Assembly: GCA_000525025.1 (NCBI GenBank)
Contig: JCKJ01000001.1
Coordinates: 1,798,001 to 1,862,000 of the forward strand
Source of the DNA: Methylophilaceae bacterium 11
Lineage (GTDB): Bacteria; Pseudomonadota; Gammaproteobacteria; Burkholderiales; Methylophilaceae
Length of the DNA stretch: 64,000 bases
Direction of reading: 5' to 3'
Part shown: in pieces, positions 1 to 8,532 of the stretch
Numbering within the stretch: position 1 is the first letter of the stretch
How the letters are laid out: each line of letters opens with the position of its first letter
The notes under the pieces: generated by a model
Database searches by the model: none
Told to the model about the DNA's origin: nothing
Seen by the model: only the letters and a program-made list of their open reading frames with translations
Translations under genes and position numbers: made by a program

Positions 1-306
1 TTCATCTGTATTGCAGACCAAATATTTGGTGCCGTCGTAGTAACGCGGCATAAAGCTCCACTTGAGTCCTGTTGGAAAGCCAGCACCGCCTCGACCACGC
101 AAATTGGAGATTTTGATTTGACTGATTATGTCTGTGGCTTTTACCTTCTCGGTCACCAGGCGTTTTAACTGTGCATAGCCACCTAGTTTTTCATAGGTTT
201 CTAGCGATGCCGGATTTTTCTCTGTAAGTGTGCGCAGTGTGAGTAATGTCTGGCCTTTTAAATCCGTCATCACAGGCTTCGCTGTTGCTTTCTTTAACGC
301 AGCCAT
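1..306 (-). CDS. nuoF: NADH-quinone oxidoreductase subunit F, N-terminal part (runs off the window start)
   Basis: This is the NADH- and FMN-binding subunit of respiratory complex I, facing the cytoplasm. Only the first 102 codons are present. The translation begins [11 protein letters not shown] and reaches the conserved flavin/NADH site motif [14 protein letters not shown], followed by a segment ending LVCNTDE, as expected for NuoF. Its ATG shares one base with the nuoE stop (TAATG), which indicates translational coupling. It belongs to the minus-strand nuo operon running nuoA-B-C-D-E-F. The identity is secure; the 4Fe-4S region lies outside the window. Confidence 0.95.
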   Translation of the reverse strand, partial: MAALKKATAKPVMTDLKGQTLLTLRTLTEKNPASLETYEKLGGYAQLKRLVTEKVKATDIISQIKISNLRGRGGAGFPTGLKWSFMPRYYDGTKYLVCNTDE

Positions 307-779
307 TATGGAAGCTCCTTCAAAATCTCATCCACTTTTTCTGGCGTTAAAAACTCATGCATCTGCGTATTATTGACATGCAGCAACGGTGCGCCGCCAC
401 AACAACCCATACACTCACCTTCTTTTAAGCAAAACTTACCATCAGCAGTGACTTCATTAAAGCCAATACCAAGCTTTTCTTGAAGATGGTCTACGATGAC
501 ATCAGCCTCACGCAACATGCAAGAAATATTGGTACACACCGTAATTTTGTATTTGCCTACGGGCGACAACTCGTACATATTGTAAAAAGTAGCCACTTCC
601 ATCGCCGCAATTTCCGGGATACGTAAGTATGTTGCCACCTCAGTAATACTCTCTTTAGATAGCCAGCCACGCTCTGTTTGCACAATACGCAGGGCTGACA
701 TCACCGCTGCTCGACGCTGATCGGCAGGGTACTTGGTCAGTTCATACTCTATTTTTTGAATGGCTTCTTTACTTAACAT
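306..779 (-). CDS. nuoE: NADH-quinone oxidoreductase subunit E
   Basis: This 157-residue subunit carries the [2Fe-2S] cluster N1a of the complex I NADH-oxidising module. The four expected ligands are visible as C82-x4-C87 (CTNISC) and C123-x3-C127 (CMGCC). I chose the start MLSKEAIQ because it gives the family's usual length. An in-frame ATG 12 codons upstream would add the atypical stretch MLRCLCGELIKI. The gene overlaps nuoF by one base. It is separated from nuoD by a long imperfect palindrome, unlike the other tightly packed nuo junctions. Confidence 0.96.
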   Translation of the reverse strand: MLSKEAIQKIEYELTKYPADQRRAAVMSALRIVQTERGWLSKESITEVATYLRIPEIAAMEVATFYNMYELSPVGKYKITVCTNISCMLREADVIVDHLQEKLGIGFNEVTADGKFCLKEGECMGCCGGAPLLHVNNTQMHEFLTPEKVDEILKELP

Positions 780-841
780 AATCTTTATTAACTCACCACA
801 GAGACATCGAAGCACAAAGAAAATCTTTTTCTCATATCACT

Positions 842-966
842 TGAAAAAGTAAAGTTTCTAAACAAGACGAGTAGCACAGCAAAAAAATTTGCGCTGCATA
901 GACCAACTATGTAAGCAGATTTTTTTGTGAAGCCACGCAGTATTGTGACGAAAGTTTGCTTTTTCA
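842..966. repeat. 125-bp imperfect palindrome between nuoD and nuoE
   Basis: The space between nuoD and nuoE is one long inverted repeat. The outer arms are TGAAAAAGTAAAGTTTC (842-858) and GAAAGTTTGCTTTTTCA (950-966), which pair with two mismatches. The inner arms are GCATAG (896-901) and CTATG (907-911) around the loop ACCAA, with matching A7 and T7 tracts further out. By hand alignment roughly two thirds of about 60 positions pair. The right edge includes the nuoD stop codon. The shape suggests a miniature palindromic repeat inserted in the operon, but no second copy was found here, so its mobility is inferred. Confidence 0.7.
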
Positions 967-2217
967 TCGGTCTATCTCACCAAACACAATATCTTGCGTA
1001 CCAATAATCGCCACCAAATCTGCAATCATGTGACCTCTTGTCATTTCATCCAGCGCAGCAAGATGCGGGAAACCTGGTGCGCGTATTTTTAAGCGATAAG
1101 GCTTGTTCGCGCCATCGGAAATCATGTAAATACCAAACTCACCTTTCGGATGCTCCACCGCGGCATACGCTTCGCTGGCTGGCACATGAAAGCCTTCGGT
1201 AAACAGCTTGAAGTGATGAATCATATCTTCCATGTTGGTTTTCATGCCTTCACGGTTAGGTGGCGCTACTTTATTGTCGTCCGTAATGACAGGGCCGGGA
1301 TGCTTACGTAACCAATCGACACATTGCTTGATAATGCGATTGGATTGTCTAAACTCCTCAATTCGCACCAAATAACGGTCATAACAATCGCCATTCACAC
1401 CAATCGGAATATCAAAATCTAAATCAGCATAGACTTCATAAGGCTGTTTTTTACGTAAATCCCAAGCAATACCAGAGCCACGTAACATCGGGCCCGTCAT
1501 GCCAAGCGCCAATGCGCGCTCAGGCGTCACCACGCCAATACCGACGGTACGTTGCTTCCATATTCGGTTGTCCGTCAGCAGTGTTTCATACTCATCTACA
1601 TAAGCGGGGAAACGGTTGGTAAAATCCTCAATAAAGTCCAATACTGAACCTTGGCGATTTTCATTGAGTTTTTTGATTTCATCGGCACTTCTAAACTTGG
1701 TTGTTTCGTGCTGAGGCATTTTATTAGGTAAATCGCGATATACGCCACCCGGACGGTAATAAGCGGCATGCATACGTGCACCAGAAACAGCTTCGTACAC
1801 ATCAAATAAATCTTCACGCTCACGGAAAGCATATAAGAATACGGTCATAGCACCAACATCCAATGCATGCGCACCCAACCATAATAAGTGATTGAGCACA
1901 CGCGTGATTTCATCAAACATCACACGGATATACTGCGCACGGATAGGCACTTCAAGGCCCAGCATTTTCTCGATTGCCATCACATAAGCATGCTCGTTCG
2001 CCATCATCGACACATAATCCAAGCGGTCCATATACGGTACGCTTTGCAAATAGGTACGATTTTCGGCCAGCTTTTCTGTGGCGCGGTGTAACAAGCCAAT
2101 ATGTGGATCAGCACGCTGAATCACTTCGCCATCCAACTCCAATACCAATCGCAACACGCCATGTGCGGCAGGATGTTGCGGTCCAAAGTTCATGGTGTAA
2201 TTACGAATCTCAGCCAT
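964..2217 (-). CDS. nuoD: NADH-quinone oxidoreductase subunit D
   Basis: This 417-residue protein is the 49-kDa type subunit of complex I, in the peripheral arm next to the quinone-binding site. The N-terminal signature [21 protein letters not shown] and the helical segment [16 protein letters not shown] are diagnostic. So is the C-terminal ending GEIDR. Its start overlaps the end of nuoC by eight bases, so C and D are separate genes, not fused. The stop codon lies inside the edge of the palindromic element that precedes nuoE. Confidence 0.97.
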   Translation of the reverse strand: MAEIRNYTMNFGPQHPAAHGVLRLVLELDGEVIQRADPHIGLLHRATEKLAENRTYLQSVPYMDRLDYVSMMANEHAYVMAIEKMLGLEVPIRAQYIRVMFDEITRVLNHLLWLGAHALDVGAMTVFLYAFREREDLFDVYEAVSGARMHAAYYRPGGVYRDLPNKMPQHETTKFRSADEIKKLNENRQGSVLDFIEDFTNRFPAYVDEYETLLTDNRIWKQRTVGIGVVTPERALALGMTGPMLRGSGIAWDLRKKQPYEVYADLDFDIPIGVNGDCYDRYLVRIEEFRQSNRIIKQCVDWLRKHPGPVITDDNKVAPPNREGMKTNMEDMIHHFKLFTEGFHVPASEAYAAVEHPKGEFGIYMISDGANKPYRLKIRAPGFPHLAALDEMTRGHMIADLVAIIGTQDIVFGEIDR

Positions 2218-2806
2218 GATGGAATCCTTCGTCGCGAATCACACGCGGCACATTATTGCGCAACTCGATGGATACCGGTTGATACACCACACGCTGCTGC
2301 ACTGGGTCATAACGCATTTCAACGTTGCCTATCATGGGGAAATCTTTACGGAACGGATGACCGACAAAGCCATAATCTGTCAGCAATCGACGTAAGTCTG
2401 GGTGGTTTTCGAACATCATGCCATACAAATCAAACGCCTCGCGCTCAAACCAGTTGGCGACCGGCCAAACATCAATCAGGGTGGGGAAAACAGGAAAATC
2501 GTCATCTGCAGCAAATACACGCACACGTACACGCTGATTGAGAGAGACTGACAGCAAATGTAGCACCAGAGCAAAACGCGCGCCCTGCCACTGCCCATCT
2601 CCATATTCGGAATAATCAACACCACACAGGTCAATTAACTGTTCGAATTTCAATTCAGCATGCTCGCGCAACTTGTAACAGGCGGCGATCATATCCGTAC
2701 ACTTCACTTCAATGGTAATTTCCCCTTGCGCAACCGTGTGCTTGGTCAATACATCACCAAGGGCAAGTTTAATTTGTGCAGAGAGTTGTTCTAATTTGGC
2801 AGACAT
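2210..2806 (-). CDS. nuoC: NADH-quinone oxidoreductase subunit C
   Basis: This 198-residue protein is the 30-kDa type subunit of complex I, which docks onto NuoD in the peripheral arm. The conserved core is [20 protein letters not shown] (about residues 121-140), followed by the family motif [15 protein letters not shown]. The length is normal for a stand-alone NuoC. It overlaps nuoD by eight bases and follows nuoB after 26 bases, consistent with one transcript. Confidence 0.97.
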   Translation of the reverse strand: MSAKLEQLSAQIKLALGDVLTKHTVAQGEITIEVKCTDMIAACYKLREHAELKFEQLIDLCGVDYSEYGDGQWQGARFALVLHLLSVSLNQRVRVRVFAADDDFPVFPTLIDVWPVANWFEREAFDLYGMMFENHPDLRRLLTDYGFVGHPFRKDFPMIGNVEMRYDPVQQRVVYQPVSIELRNNVPRVIRDEGFHHG

Positions 2807-2832
2807 GAATAAGGGTTATCCAATAGGCAGAT

Positions 2833-3309
2833 TTATCGAGCAATAGTATTGGTTCTTTTAATTTTCTTTTGCAACTGAATAATGCCGTAAAGCAAAGCTT
2901 CGGCAGTGGGCGGACAACCCGGCACATAGACATCTACCGGCACTATGCGATCGCATCCACGCACCACAGAATAGGAATAATGGTAGTAGCCACCGCCATT
3001 GGCGCAACTGCCCATGGAAATCACCCAGCGCGGCTCTGCCATTTGGTCATACACCTTACGCAAGGCCGGTGCCATTTTATTGACCAAGGTACCCGCCACA
3101 ATCATGACATCTGACTGACGCGGACTAGGACGAAACACAATACCGAAACGATCCAAATCATAACGAGAGGCGCCGGCGTGCATCATTTCCACCGCACAGC
3201 ATGCCAAACCAAACGTCATTGGCCACATAGACCCAGTGCGCGTGTAATTGATGACCGTATCGAGCGTGGTCGTCACAAAGCCTTTTTCTAAGACGCCTTC
3301 AATACTCAT
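2833..3309 (-). CDS. nuoB: NADH-quinone oxidoreductase subunit B
   Basis: This 158-residue protein carries iron-sulfur cluster N2, the last electron carrier before quinone in complex I. All four cluster ligands are visible: the tandem pair C37-C38 ([10 protein letters not shown]), C102 ([10 protein letters not shown]) and C132 ([14 protein letters not shown]). The length is normal. It follows nuoA after 19 bases in the nuo operon. Confidence 0.97.
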   Translation of the reverse strand: MSIEGVLEKGFVTTTLDTVINYTRTGSMWPMTFGLACCAVEMMHAGASRYDLDRFGIVFRPSPRQSDVMIVAGTLVNKMAPALRKVYDQMAEPRWVISMGSCANGGGYYHYSYSVVRGCDRIVPVDVYVPGCPPTAEALLYGIIQLQKKIKRTNTIAR

Positions 3310-3328
3310 ACGCCCACCTTGTGATGAC

Positions 3329-3685
3329 TCAATCCCACTCTAGCGCACCTTTCATCCACTCGTAAATAAAGCCAACCACCAGCACAAACAAAAAGAGCAT
3401 CATTGCCCAAAAACCGGCCAGGCCAATCTCTTGAATGACCACTGCCCATGGGAATAAAAATGCAATTTCCAAATCAAATAGGATAAATAAGATTGCGACC
3501 AGATAGTAACGCACATCAAACTTCATACGCGCATCTTCAAACGCTTCAAAACCACATTCGTAGGGGGAGTTTTTTTCTGAATCTGGTCGGTGAGGAGAGA
3601 CCAATTTACCAAGGATTAGCGGACCCAAGCCAACACCCAAACCAACCAAAATAAACATCAAAATAGGAAAATAGTTTTCTAGCAC
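3329..3685 (-). CDS. nuoA: NADH-quinone oxidoreductase subunit A
   Basis: This 118-residue membrane subunit of complex I has three predicted transmembrane helices: an N-terminal helix, one around [20 protein letters not shown] and one near the C-terminus. The loop motif [10 protein letters not shown] with its single cysteine is characteristic. It is the first gene of the nuo operon. About 100 bases separate it from the upstream tRNA-Leu, and that space probably holds the operon promoter. I did not identify a convincing -35/-10 pair there. Confidence 0.96.
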   Translation of the reverse strand: MLENYFPILMFILVGLGVGLGPLILGKLVSPHRPDSEKNSPYECGFEAFEDARMKFDVRYYLVAILFILFDLEIAFLFPWAVVIQEIGLAGFWAMMLFLFVLVVGFIYEWMKGALEWD

Positions 3686-3788
3686 TGGTCAGCCCTAAGC
3701 TAATTTACATCAATCATTACATTTTTTGGGTGAATGCTTACGCATCCATACTGCAGACTATTCACTTACGCTATTACTTAAATACTGC

Positions 3789-3873
3789 TGGTGCCGTCGG
3801 CGAGACTCGAACTCGCATGACTTTCGTCACTACCCCCTCAAGATAGCGTGTCTACCAATTTCACCACGACGGC
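3789..3873 (-). tRNA. tRNA-Leu (anticodon GAG)
   Basis: Read on the minus strand, the sequence folds as a class II tRNA. The acceptor GCCGTCG pairs with CGACGGC, the anticodon stem CTATC/GGTAG encloses the loop TTGAGGG (anticodon GAG), a long variable arm follows, and the T arm is GCGAG TTCGAGT CTCGC. The discriminator A is followed by an encoded CCA (3789-3791). Its place between secG and nuoA matches the conserved betaproteobacterial order tpiA-secG-tRNA-Leu-nuoA. Confidence 0.97.
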
Positions 3874-3895
3874 AATTACAACACATACCTTTTAG

Positions 3896-4264
3896 TTAGT
3901 TTGGAATATCCTTAGCAGCGTTTTCTTTTGCTGGCGCTTGTGGCGCAGGCACACTAGGGGTATCCGCCGCTGGCAGTGGACTTACCTGTGTTGCTGGCGC
4001 TGTAGTTGCTTTCACTACGCTACCATTACCAGTACGATGACTCGCCAAGAAGGCCAAAGTTAGACTGGTCACAAAGAAAATAGCCACAAACACAGCCGTC
4101 AGCTTACTTAACACATTTGAGGAACCTGACACGCCGAAGAGGCTACCAGATGCGCCGCTACCAAATGCTGCGCCCATATCCGCACCCTTACCGTGCTGAA
4201 GCAGCACCAATCCGATCACTGCAGCGGCAGCAAGGATATGCACAACCAATATAATTTTTTCCAT
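3896..4264 (-). CDS. secG: Preprotein translocase subunit SecG
   Basis: SecG is a small inner-membrane partner of SecYE that assists protein export. The 122-residue product starts MEKIILVVHILAAAAV and has the two hydrophobic helices and the conserved LLQHGKGADMGAAFGSG loop typical of the family. The C-terminal tail is Ala/Pro/Thr-rich. I chose the ATG at 4264 because the longer frame upstream reads into the end of tpiA. It lies 16 bases after tpiA and before tRNA-Leu, so the three are probably cotranscribed. Confidence 0.95.
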   Translation of the reverse strand: MEKIILVVHILAAAAVIGLVLLQHGKGADMGAAFGSGASGSLFGVSGSSNVLSKLTAVFVAIFFVTSLTLAFLASHRTGNGSVVKATTAPATQVSPLPAADTPSVPAPQAPAKENAAKDIPN

Positions 4265-4280
4265 AGTATTTTTTCTAGAT

Positions 4281-5147
4281 TTACAGCAAGGATTGCTCAG
4301 CCATCGCCTCACTAACATCCTCTGCCGCCTGACATATTTTGACAAAGTCTTGCGCTTGAAGAGAGCACTTACCTACCAAGCCCCCATCAATGCCGTTCAC
4401 AGAGAATAATTGTACCGCATTTTGTGGATTTACGCTTCCCCCGTACAGTATTTTTAGGCTGTTTTCGATGCTTGCATCCGATTGCAAAAGCTTAGATCGA
4501 ATAAAGGCATGCATTGTCTTTGCTTGTTCTGGCGTCGCTGCCAAGCCTGTGCCAATCGCCCAAATGGGCTCGTAGGAAATAATCGTATGCGCAAACACAC
4601 CTGCACCAAATTGACGAATGATGGTGTCCAATTGCTTCCCGACCACCATTTCCATCACGCCAGCCTCACGCTCAATCAAGGTCTCCCCCACACATAACAC
4701 AGGCGTTAGCCCGTGCTGTTTGGCTGTCATAAACTTGTCCGCAATATTCTCATCTGATTCGCAATAAGCAGTACTACGCTCGGAATGCCCAAGAATCACA
4801 TATTGCACGCCAAAATCCAACAGCATCTCTGCACTTACTTCACCCGTGTATGCGCCACGCTCAAACTTGCCCATGTTTTGCGCACCCCAAGCAATAGGGG
4901 TACTACTCAGTAGCTGCTGCGCTTGTGCTAAATAGGGATAAGGCACACACACCACTACTTGTGTATGTTTGAGTGTTGAAAGCTCAGCCAGATAACCACG
5001 TAGTAGCTGCTCGTTTTGTTTAAGGCTGCCATGCATTTTCCAGTTGGCAATGACGATTTTTTGTGGCGTGGACTGATGAGAGTGAACTGACAATGGACGT
5101 GACCAATAAACGATAAGCAGCCCGAATTTTACGCTTTGCCTTACCAT
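4281..5147 (-). CDS. tpiA: Triosephosphate isomerase
   Basis: This enzyme interconverts dihydroxyacetone phosphate and glyceraldehyde 3-phosphate. The N-terminal signature VIANWKMHG holds the catalytic lysine. The catalytic histidine is in ILGHSERS, the catalytic glutamate in SYEPIWAIGTG, and the phosphate-binding loop is ILYGGSVN. The start is uncertain. The ATG at 5147 gives 288 residues with about 30 extra before the TPI core. A TTG at 5093 (LSVHSHQ) would give 270, closer to the usual 250. Neither has a clear Shine-Dalgarno sequence. It heads the tpiA-secG-tRNA-Leu-nuo series. Confidence 0.94.
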   Translation of the reverse strand: MVRQSVKFGLLIVYWSRPLSVHSHQSTPQKIVIANWKMHGSLKQNEQLLRGYLAELSTLKHTQVVVCVPYPYLAQAQQLLSSTPIAWGAQNMGKFERGAYTGEVSAEMLLDFGVQYVILGHSERSTAYCESDENIADKFMTAKQHGLTPVLCVGETLIEREAGVMEMVVGKQLDTIIRQFGAGVFAHTIISYEPIWAIGTGLAATPEQAKTMHAFIRSKLLQSDASIENSLKILYGGSVNPQNAVQLFSVNGIDGGLVGKCSLQAQDFVKICQAAEDVSEAMAEQSLL

Positions 5148-5180
5148 GCAGCAATAGCATTTTTCCAGACTTTTATAATG

Positions 5181-5208
5181 AAAAGCCCCTATCCATCATG
5201 GCAGGGGC
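5181..5208 (-). terminator. Rho-independent terminator after the old-yellow-enzyme gene
   Basis: GCCCCT (5185-5190) pairs with AGGGGC (5203-5208), with an inner CCAT/ATGG pairing. On the minus strand the stem is followed by TTTT, so it ends transcripts of the oxidoreductase gene at 5237. Confidence 0.75.
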
Positions 5209-5236
5209 CAGCTATGGTGTAACACGCTAACGAAAG

Positions 5237-6316
5237 TTAGCCATGCAATGCAGGGTAATCTGTATAGCCCTGCTCTGCACCGCCATAAAATGTATTACTG
5301 TCTGCTTCATTAAGTGGCGCATCTTGTTGAAAGCGCTCCACCAGATCCGGATTGGCAATATACGGCACACCATAGGCCACAACATCGGCATGTCCGCTGG
5401 CAACTGCCTGATTACCGCGTTTTTTGTCGTAACTTAAATTGGCCATATAAGCACCCTTAAATTGCTTGCGAAACACAGAAAAATCAAACGGATCCGCTTT
5501 GCCTCCACCGTGAATCCCACCTTCTACCGCATGCAAATACGCCAAGTTAAACTGGTTGAGTGCATTAGCAACATAATTAAACACCGCTTGCGGATTGCTA
5601 TCGTTCATATCGTTAAACGGATTAACCGGAGATACGCGCACACCCACTTTATCGGCGCCGATGACATTTACCACTGCCTGCGTGACTTCTAGTAACAATC
5701 GCGCACGATTTTCAATGCTGCCACCGTACTGGTCAGTGCGGTGGTTTGCACCATCACGCAAAAACTGATCAAGCAGATAACCATTGGCCGCATGAATCTC
5801 TACGCCATCAAACCCAGCTGCAACGGCACTCTTAGTGGCATGCACATAGTCTTGCACAATGGCAGGCAGTTCAGAGGCATCCAGTGCACGGGGCTCTACA
5901 TAGTCGACCAACCCTTGGTAAGTAAACGCCTGACCAGCAGGCTTGATGGCAGAAGGCGCTACTGGCAACGCTTGATTAGGCAATAGACTTGGGTGAGAAA
6001 TACGCCCGACGTGCCACAACTGGATCACAATCTTGCCGCCTTTAGCATGCACGGCATCCGTGACCTTTTTCCAGCCTGCCACTTGGGCATCCGTGTAAAT
6101 CCCCGGCAATGCAGGATAGCCATGCCCCATGGCAGAAATAGGCGTCGCCTCCGTCACAATCAAACCGGCCGAAGCACGCTGCGCATAATAAGTAGCGTTA
6201 ATGGCTTGCGGCACACCGCCCTCACCGGCACGATTACGCGTCAATGGTGCCATGACGATGCGATTTTTGAGAGAAATGCTGCCTAGTACAACAGGAGAAA
6301 ATAAATCTTTACTCAT
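5237..6316 (-). CDS. Old-yellow-enzyme family NADH:flavin oxidoreductase (NemA-like)
   Basis: This 359-residue FMN-dependent ene-reductase would reduce activated C=C bonds or nitro compounds using NAD(P)H in the cytoplasm. It shows the TIM-barrel order of the OYE family: start LFSPVVLGSISLKNRIVMAP, substrate-binding His-x-x-Asn pair in VEIHAANGYLLDQFL, then RTDQYGGSIENRARLLLEV. The length is normal. It sits at the end of a minus-strand group with YceI, a flavodoxin-like quinone reductase and pirin, and ends at its own terminator. The natural substrate cannot be read from the sequence; NemA, XenB and similar enzymes are all possible. Confidence 0.9.
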   Translation of the reverse strand: MSKDLFSPVVLGSISLKNRIVMAPLTRNRAGEGGVPQAINATYYAQRASAGLIVTEATPISAMGHGYPALPGIYTDAQVAGWKKVTDAVHAKGGKIVIQLWHVGRISHPSLLPNQALPVAPSAIKPAGQAFTYQGLVDYVEPRALDASELPAIVQDYVHATKSAVAAGFDGVEIHAANGYLLDQFLRDGANHRTDQYGGSIENRARLLLEVTQAVVNVIGADKVGVRVSPVNPFNDMNDSNPQAVFNYVANALNQFNLAYLHAVEGGIHGGGKADPFDFSVFRKQFKGAYMANLSYDKKRGNQAVASGHADVVAYGVPYIANPDLVERFQQDAPLNEADSNTFYGGAEQGYTDYPALHG

Positions 6317-6372
6317 AGAAACCCTTTACTATCAAAATGGAGTGTTTAAGTTCATAAATCACCGACAGCTGA

Positions 6373-6957
6373 TTACTTAGCTTTTACACCCTCAATTAAC
6401 AAAGTGATTTCAATGTCATCACCCACTGGGCTATTCGCTTTTTGCATCCAAGTAAAGCCGTAGTCTGAAGCCTTGATAGTGGTATGTGCTTCAAACCCAG
6501 TGCGTTGGCCACCCCAAGGGTCTGCGCCAAAACCCAGCACTTTGAAAGGGATGGCAATCTCTTTTGTAACACCGTGTAAAGTAAACTGCCCTGTCATAAC
6601 ACCTTCTGTGGCGCTTTTGGCTTCCACCTTGCTACTAACGAAGGTGATTTCACCAAACTTTACCGCATCCAGATATTCTGGCTTTTGAATGTGCTCATCA
6701 CGCTTAGCGTTTCTGGTGCTGATGCTCGCTACGCTGATTTTTGCATTGACACTGGAGTTCGCCAGTTGTTCGCGGTCAATTTTGACCACGCCTTGTACAT
6801 CACTAAAGCTGCCGGACGTTTTTGATACCACATGGCGAATACTGAAATTGGCAAAGCTGTGACCTGCATCAATATTGTAAGTCTCTGTAGCTGCATACGC
6901 ATTGGCGGTTAATGCAAAACCCGATGCAATACTGAGTGCCACTAATAATTTCTTCAT
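6373..6957 (-). CDS. YceI family periplasmic lipocalin-like protein
   Basis: The 194-residue product begins with a signal peptide (MKKLLVALSIASGFALTANA, cleavage probably after AYA) followed by the YceI core: YNIDAGHSFANFSIRHVVSK, the KRDEHIQKPEYLD segment and the C-terminal GFTWMQKANSPVGDDIEI. YceI proteins form a beta-barrel binding polyprenoid or amphiphilic ligands; the ligand here is unknown. I used the ATG at 6957, since five extra codons upstream would precede the signal peptide. It lies between the flavodoxin-like gene and the OYE gene, the likely same transcription unit. Confidence 0.9.
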   Translation of the reverse strand: MKKLLVALSIASGFALTANAYAATETYNIDAGHSFANFSIRHVVSKTSGSFSDVQGVVKIDREQLANSSVNAKISVASISTRNAKRDEHIQKPEYLDAVKFGEITFVSSKVEAKSATEGVMTGQFTLHGVTKEIAIPFKVLGFGADPWGGQRTGFEAHTTIKASDYGFTWMQKANSPVGDDIEITLLIEGVKAK

Positions 6958-7009
6958 ACTTAAATTCCTCATATTATTTGCTCCTATTATTTTAATTAAT
7001 TAGATATTT

Positions 7010-7576
7010 TTAGCCGTACATTTTCTTAGTGATGGTCGCAACACGCTCACCCAAGTGCTCTGCGGTGAGCAAATCACTTTGTATCGGCGCCACATCAGCA
7101 CCTTCATCGGCATTGGCTTGTGCCATTGCGCCTAAAAAACTGCCCAGACGATTCAAATCGTTCACAGAACCTTTGCTGTTATTGTTACCCGGCAACAAAT
7201 CCTGCCCAACCCAAATCATGCCGTGCTGTGCCGCAAACACTGCCAACTGCACTAGCGTATTCAGCTTATCGCCGCTTTGGCTGGCAGAGGTGGTGAAACC
7301 TGCTGCGATTTTGTCTTTCCAATCTCTGGTATACCAAGCTTTAGAACTCGCATCCATAAACGCTTTGAATTGCGCGGAAGCAGAACCCATATAAGTCGGG
7401 CTACCAAACACAATGGCATCCGCAGCCTTTAAAAGTTCCCATTGCTGTTGTGCTTCTTCCGCATTGAGCAAATGTACCGTCACGCCTTCCACTTTAGCTA
7501 CACCACGCGCAACTGCTTGCGCTTGCGCCCCGGTATGCCCATAACCACTGTGATACACCACTGCTACTGTTGTCAT
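7010..7576 (-). CDS. Flavodoxin-family NAD(P)H:quinone oxidoreductase (WrbA-like)
   Basis: This 188-residue FMN-binding protein starts MTTVAVVYHSGYGHTGAQA, where the loop after the first strand binds the FMN phosphate. FGSPTYMGSASAQFKAFMD is the second flavin loop, typical of WrbA-like two-electron quinone reductases. The ATG at 7576 is preferred because GGAGA lies just upstream. The earlier in-frame ATG at 7588 is itself part of that ribosome-binding sequence. It follows pirin after a tRNA-Glu fragment and precedes yceI. Two-electron quinone reduction would fit the oxidative or electrophile theme of the cluster. Confidence 0.88.
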   Translation of the reverse strand: MTTVAVVYHSGYGHTGAQAQAVARGVAKVEGVTVHLLNAEEAQQQWELLKAADAIVFGSPTYMGSASAQFKAFMDASSKAWYTRDWKDKIAAGFTTSASQSGDKLNTLVQLAVFAAQHGMIWVGQDLLPGNNNSKGSVNDLNRLGSFLGAMAQANADEGADVAPIQSDLLTAEHLGERVATITKKMYG

Positions 7577-7632
7577 TTTGTTCTCCATAAAAATATAAAA
7601 TTAACTCTTTGGTTTTTAATTCCGTGATTAAC

Positions 7633-7676
7633 TGGCGTCCCCACGGGGATTCGAACCCCGGTCGCCTAGCCTGAAA
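7633..7676 (-). pseudogene. tRNA-Glu 3'-half remnant (possible attachment-site scar)
   Basis: The minus strand carries the last 44 or so bases of a tRNA-Glu: the end of an anticodon loop (TTTTCA), the 3' anticodon side and variable region, an intact T arm CGGGG TTCGAAT CCCCG, the 3' acceptor strand GTGGGGAC, discriminator G and CCA (7633-7635). The 5' half (GTCCCCA, D arm, anticodon stem 5' strand) is absent. Its place is taken by the end of the pirin gene, whose stop codon is a few bases away. A displaced tRNA 3' end is the usual trace of an integrase using a tRNA as attachment site; the intact tRNA-Glu is not in this window. Confidence 0.75.
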
Positions 7677-7682
7677 AATCTC

Positions 7683-8393
7683 TTAAGTCTGCAACTCTGG
7701 TAAATCAAATAGCAATACTTCACTTTCTTGCTGCGCTTGAATTTCAATTGCTTGTTTCGCATCCAGCATCACCGCGTCGCCTGTAGAGAGCACTTGTCCA
7801 TTCAGCGTTAACTGCCCTCTTGCCACATGCAAGTAAGCACAACGCTCTGCCTGAATGGCATAGCTGAGTGCATTGCTTGCTTGCAATACTGTTGCCCATA
7901 ATTCCACATCTTGATGAATCATTAATGAATGTTCACGTGCATCGGGTGACGCCACCAAACACCAACGGTTAAGCTTTTTCTCTGCAGGAATGCTCTGATC
8001 TTGATAACTTGGTGGCAGCCCATTCTGCGCCGGAATCAACCAAATTTGCAGCAAGTGCGCTTGATCTTGGCTGGAAGCATTGACTTCACTATGGCGAATA
8101 CCTGTGCCGGCTGTCATGCGTTGCACATCACCAGCGCGAATCACTGAGCCGTTACCCATGCTATCTTGATGCTTTAACTCACCTGCCAACATATAGGTAA
8201 TGATTTCCATATCGCGGTGTGGGTGCATGCCAAACCCCATGCCACCGGCCACTTTATCTTCATTGATCACGCGTAATACAGAGTACTGCATATGCGCAGG
8301 ATCAAAATATTCTGCAAACGAGAATGAATGATAGCTATCCAACCAACCATGATTAGCATGGCCGCGGTCTTGTGATTTTCTAACGGTTATCAT
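7683..8393 (-). CDS. Pirin family protein (YhhW/YhaK type)
   Basis: This 236-residue bicupin has the pirin metal-site motifs GMHPHRDMEIITYMLAGELKH in the N-terminal cupin and the signature TAGTGIRHSE. Some bacterial pirins oxidise quercetin-like flavonols, others serve as redox sensors. The sequence does not show which applies. It is divergent from a LysR-family regulator, an arrangement like E. coli yhaK-yhaJ, so the LysR protein probably controls it. Downstream lie the tRNA-Glu remnant and the flavodoxin-like gene. Confidence 0.92.
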   Translation of the reverse strand: MITVRKSQDRGHANHGWLDSYHSFSFAEYFDPAHMQYSVLRVINEDKVAGGMGFGMHPHRDMEIITYMLAGELKHQDSMGNGSVIRAGDVQRMTAGTGIRHSEVNASSQDQAHLLQIWLIPAQNGLPPSYQDQSIPAEKKLNRWCLVASPDAREHSLMIHQDVELWATVLQASNALSYAIQAERCAYLHVARGQLTLNGQVLSTGDAVMLDAKQAIEIQAQQESEVLLFDLPELQT

Positions 8394-8415
8394 ATAGTCT
8401 TGCTCAACCTTTCTT

Positions 8416-8432
8416 ATTCAATAGGATTGAAT
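8416..8432. promoter_or_regulatory. Candidate LysR operator between pirin and lysR genes
   Basis: ATTCAA (8416-8421) and TTGAAT (8427-8432) form a perfect 6-bp inverted repeat with a 5-base spacer, which fits the T-N11-A layout of LysR sites. It lies in the 139-bp divergent promoter region. A second AT-rich partial repeat lies nearer the lysR start (around 8493-8510). Confidence 0.45.
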
Positions 8433-8532
8433 TGATTGATGCATGATATCTATAGAAAAAACTTATGAATAGCGAATTATTTTGCCCAAGTTATTCAAAA
8501 AATATGAACAAGCCTTTGATTGAAATGATTGC

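Noticed and set aside
780-815. Upstream start for nuoE adding 12 residues
   Set aside because: The extension is unlike NuoE proteins; the downstream ATG gives the usual 157 residues.
1596-2541. Plus- and minus-strand open frames inside nuoC/nuoD
   Set aside because: They lie in alternative frames of clearly conserved genes and have no recognisable protein features.
7577-7588. Earlier ATG of the flavodoxin-like gene as the start
   Set aside because: The first ATG is part of the ribosome-binding sequence GGAGA serving the second ATG.
7620-7705. A full tRNA-Glu gene at the tRNA-like sequence
   Set aside because: The acceptor 5' strand, D arm and 5' anticodon strand are missing; the corresponding bases are the end of the pirin gene.
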